Shown: in pieces, positions 62,817 through 64,000 of the stretch
How positions within the stretch are numbered: position 1 is the first letter of the stretch
Layout of the letters: every line of letters starts with the position of its first letter
Origin: Sinotaia quadrata
Lineage: Eukaryota; Mollusca; Gastropoda; Architaenioglossa; Viviparidae
Reading direction: 5' to 3'
Assembly (NCBI GenBank): GCA_028829895.1
Contig: CM054178.1
Span: forward strand, 21,546,006 to 21,610,005
Length of the DNA stretch: 64,000 nt
Position numbers and translations under genes: made by a program
The notes under the pieces: generated by a model
Told to the model about the DNA's origin: nothing
The model's database searches: none
The model's input: only the letters and a program-made list of their open reading frames with translations

Positions 62817-64000
62817 ACGAAATCCTGCAGTATAGAATTTCTTTTTAAATGAGAAGTAGTTAAATTATTTTCCAGTAAATTTATCTCAGAGCTTAGTCAA
62901 AACAGAGCAATATCAAGTGACAGTTTTAGTAGCTGGGTAACCACCATCAGTGATAGGAAAACAACATGGGTGACTTTTGATCTAGAGGTCAATATATGTT
63001 TAGGTGTTATGAAGGTGACAATGCGAAGTGGCTTTCGTGCTTTTATTTCTTCTTTCTTAAAGAAAAAATCTCTCAGATATACTTTCATGAGTTATTGCAT
63101 CAAAGTGTGGAATACATCATCAGATATAGATTCATGAATGTTAAGAAAACAAAGAAACTTCAGACCAATTATTTATATAAATGCTAAATCAATTAATGAT
63201 ATTTCCTTAGGAAAGAGATGTATGTTAATGTATGAAATGTTTTATTTTTGTAATTAGGCATCAATGCATAAATGTGAAATGCATTTATTGTGGATGCAGA
63301 TTGTGGAGATTTATACAAATAACCAAAGGCTTTATAGTCATTTTGTGTACCACAAAGCATGAAAGAGTCAAACATGAAGCCTGGTTGACAATGACATTCA
63401 GAATTTGCAATCTAAAAGCAAGAGAATTGAGATTCACAAATTGCAAGCAGACAAATACTGACATAAATATAAGTGAAGCATGCAACAATTAATGACTGAG
63501 AACCTCAGTATTTGAATGCACAAATAAAGAACATTAACATAAAACACCACATGAGAACGGAGGTTTATAATTTCAAATGAAAAATACAAGACAACTGTTG
63601 GAGTTTGTACAAAATATACTTTAATGCAAAATGTAAACAATGCCTTAAATCCCTGTTTACAGGAATGTTATTTTTACAATGTAAACATAAAAAGAAAAAT
63701 AAATGTTCAGTTACTCATCCAAATGCACACAATCACCTTCGCAACCTTTACCACACCAAGCCTTTCATACGCACACTTAACTTTCTCTCAGATTCTCTAA
63801 GAAAAAACATTCTAGTGGGAAAAAAAAGAACAAAAGAGTAATGAAAGTATGAGATGAAATGATATACACAGCAAAATATATATACAAAATATTGGATGTT
63901 GATGTCCATTCCGAGATATATCATCAAATATTACAATCATCTTTTAAAAAATATATATATATAAATTTTTAATGTAAAATGTTTTGTAACCAGTAAAAAG
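62817..64000. other. AT-rich non-coding stretch to the window end
   Basis: Overlapping ORFs on both strands (62996-63187, 63232-63492, 63605-63841) show no recognised motif or splice support. A short AT run lies at 63950-63963. Confidence 0.4.

Overview
This window is eukaryotic, nuclear and mostly non-coding. It is AT-rich DNA crowded with tandem repeats, with decayed transposon pieces and two or three isolated candidate coding exons. There are no operons, no long intact ORFs, no rRNA, no CRISPR array and no complete gene. A lophotrochozoan animal, most likely a mollusc, fits best. The reasons are the very high minisatellite density, the long GT, CT, GATA/GACA and TACC tracts, spliced genes with small exons, an IL-17-like exon and a Mutator-like transposase of a type common in invertebrates. 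The species call is inference only.

Layout. 0-9 kb: a 32-bp minisatellite at the left edge, a G-quadruplex motif, a GT microsatellite, a LINE remnant (RNase H plus C-terminal tail, about 4.3-5.4 kb) and a tRNA-like SINE head at 8.4 kb. 9-20 kb: minisatellites with 30-, 44-, 66-, 37-, 36- and 49-bp units, triplet repeats, and the first copy of a dispersed element that begins TGTGAC (16.9 kb). 20-30 kb: a CA-rich tract, a candidate IL-17-like exon (+ strand, 21.57-21.77 kb), a Helitron-like 3' end (24.57 kb), further 39-, 93-, 90-, 43- and 96-bp repeats and a TACC array. 30-43 kb: more minisatellites, a second TGTGAC copy, and a pyrimidine-rich tract of about 1.8 kb. 43-44 kb: the clearest protein-coding exon, on the minus strand (172 codons ending in a consensus splice donor). 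45-52 kb: an almost unbroken run of minisatellites, including eight near-identical 74-bp units. 52-56 kb: two more dispersed-element copies around a broken Mutator-like transposase gene. 56-64 kb: a nested minisatellite, a 46-bp array, CA repeats and one candidate terminal exon on the minus strand (60.4-60.7 kb).

The candidate exons lie far apart, on different strands and in unrelated families, so nothing suggests they work together. I found no previously undescribed functional system. The most unusual features are structural: about thirty separate minisatellite arrays in 64 kb, several with higher-order organisation, and an apparently unnamed dispersed repeat with a shared sharp 5' boundary. 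Many short ORFs here arise because a repeat unit length is a multiple of three; I do not treat those as genes.
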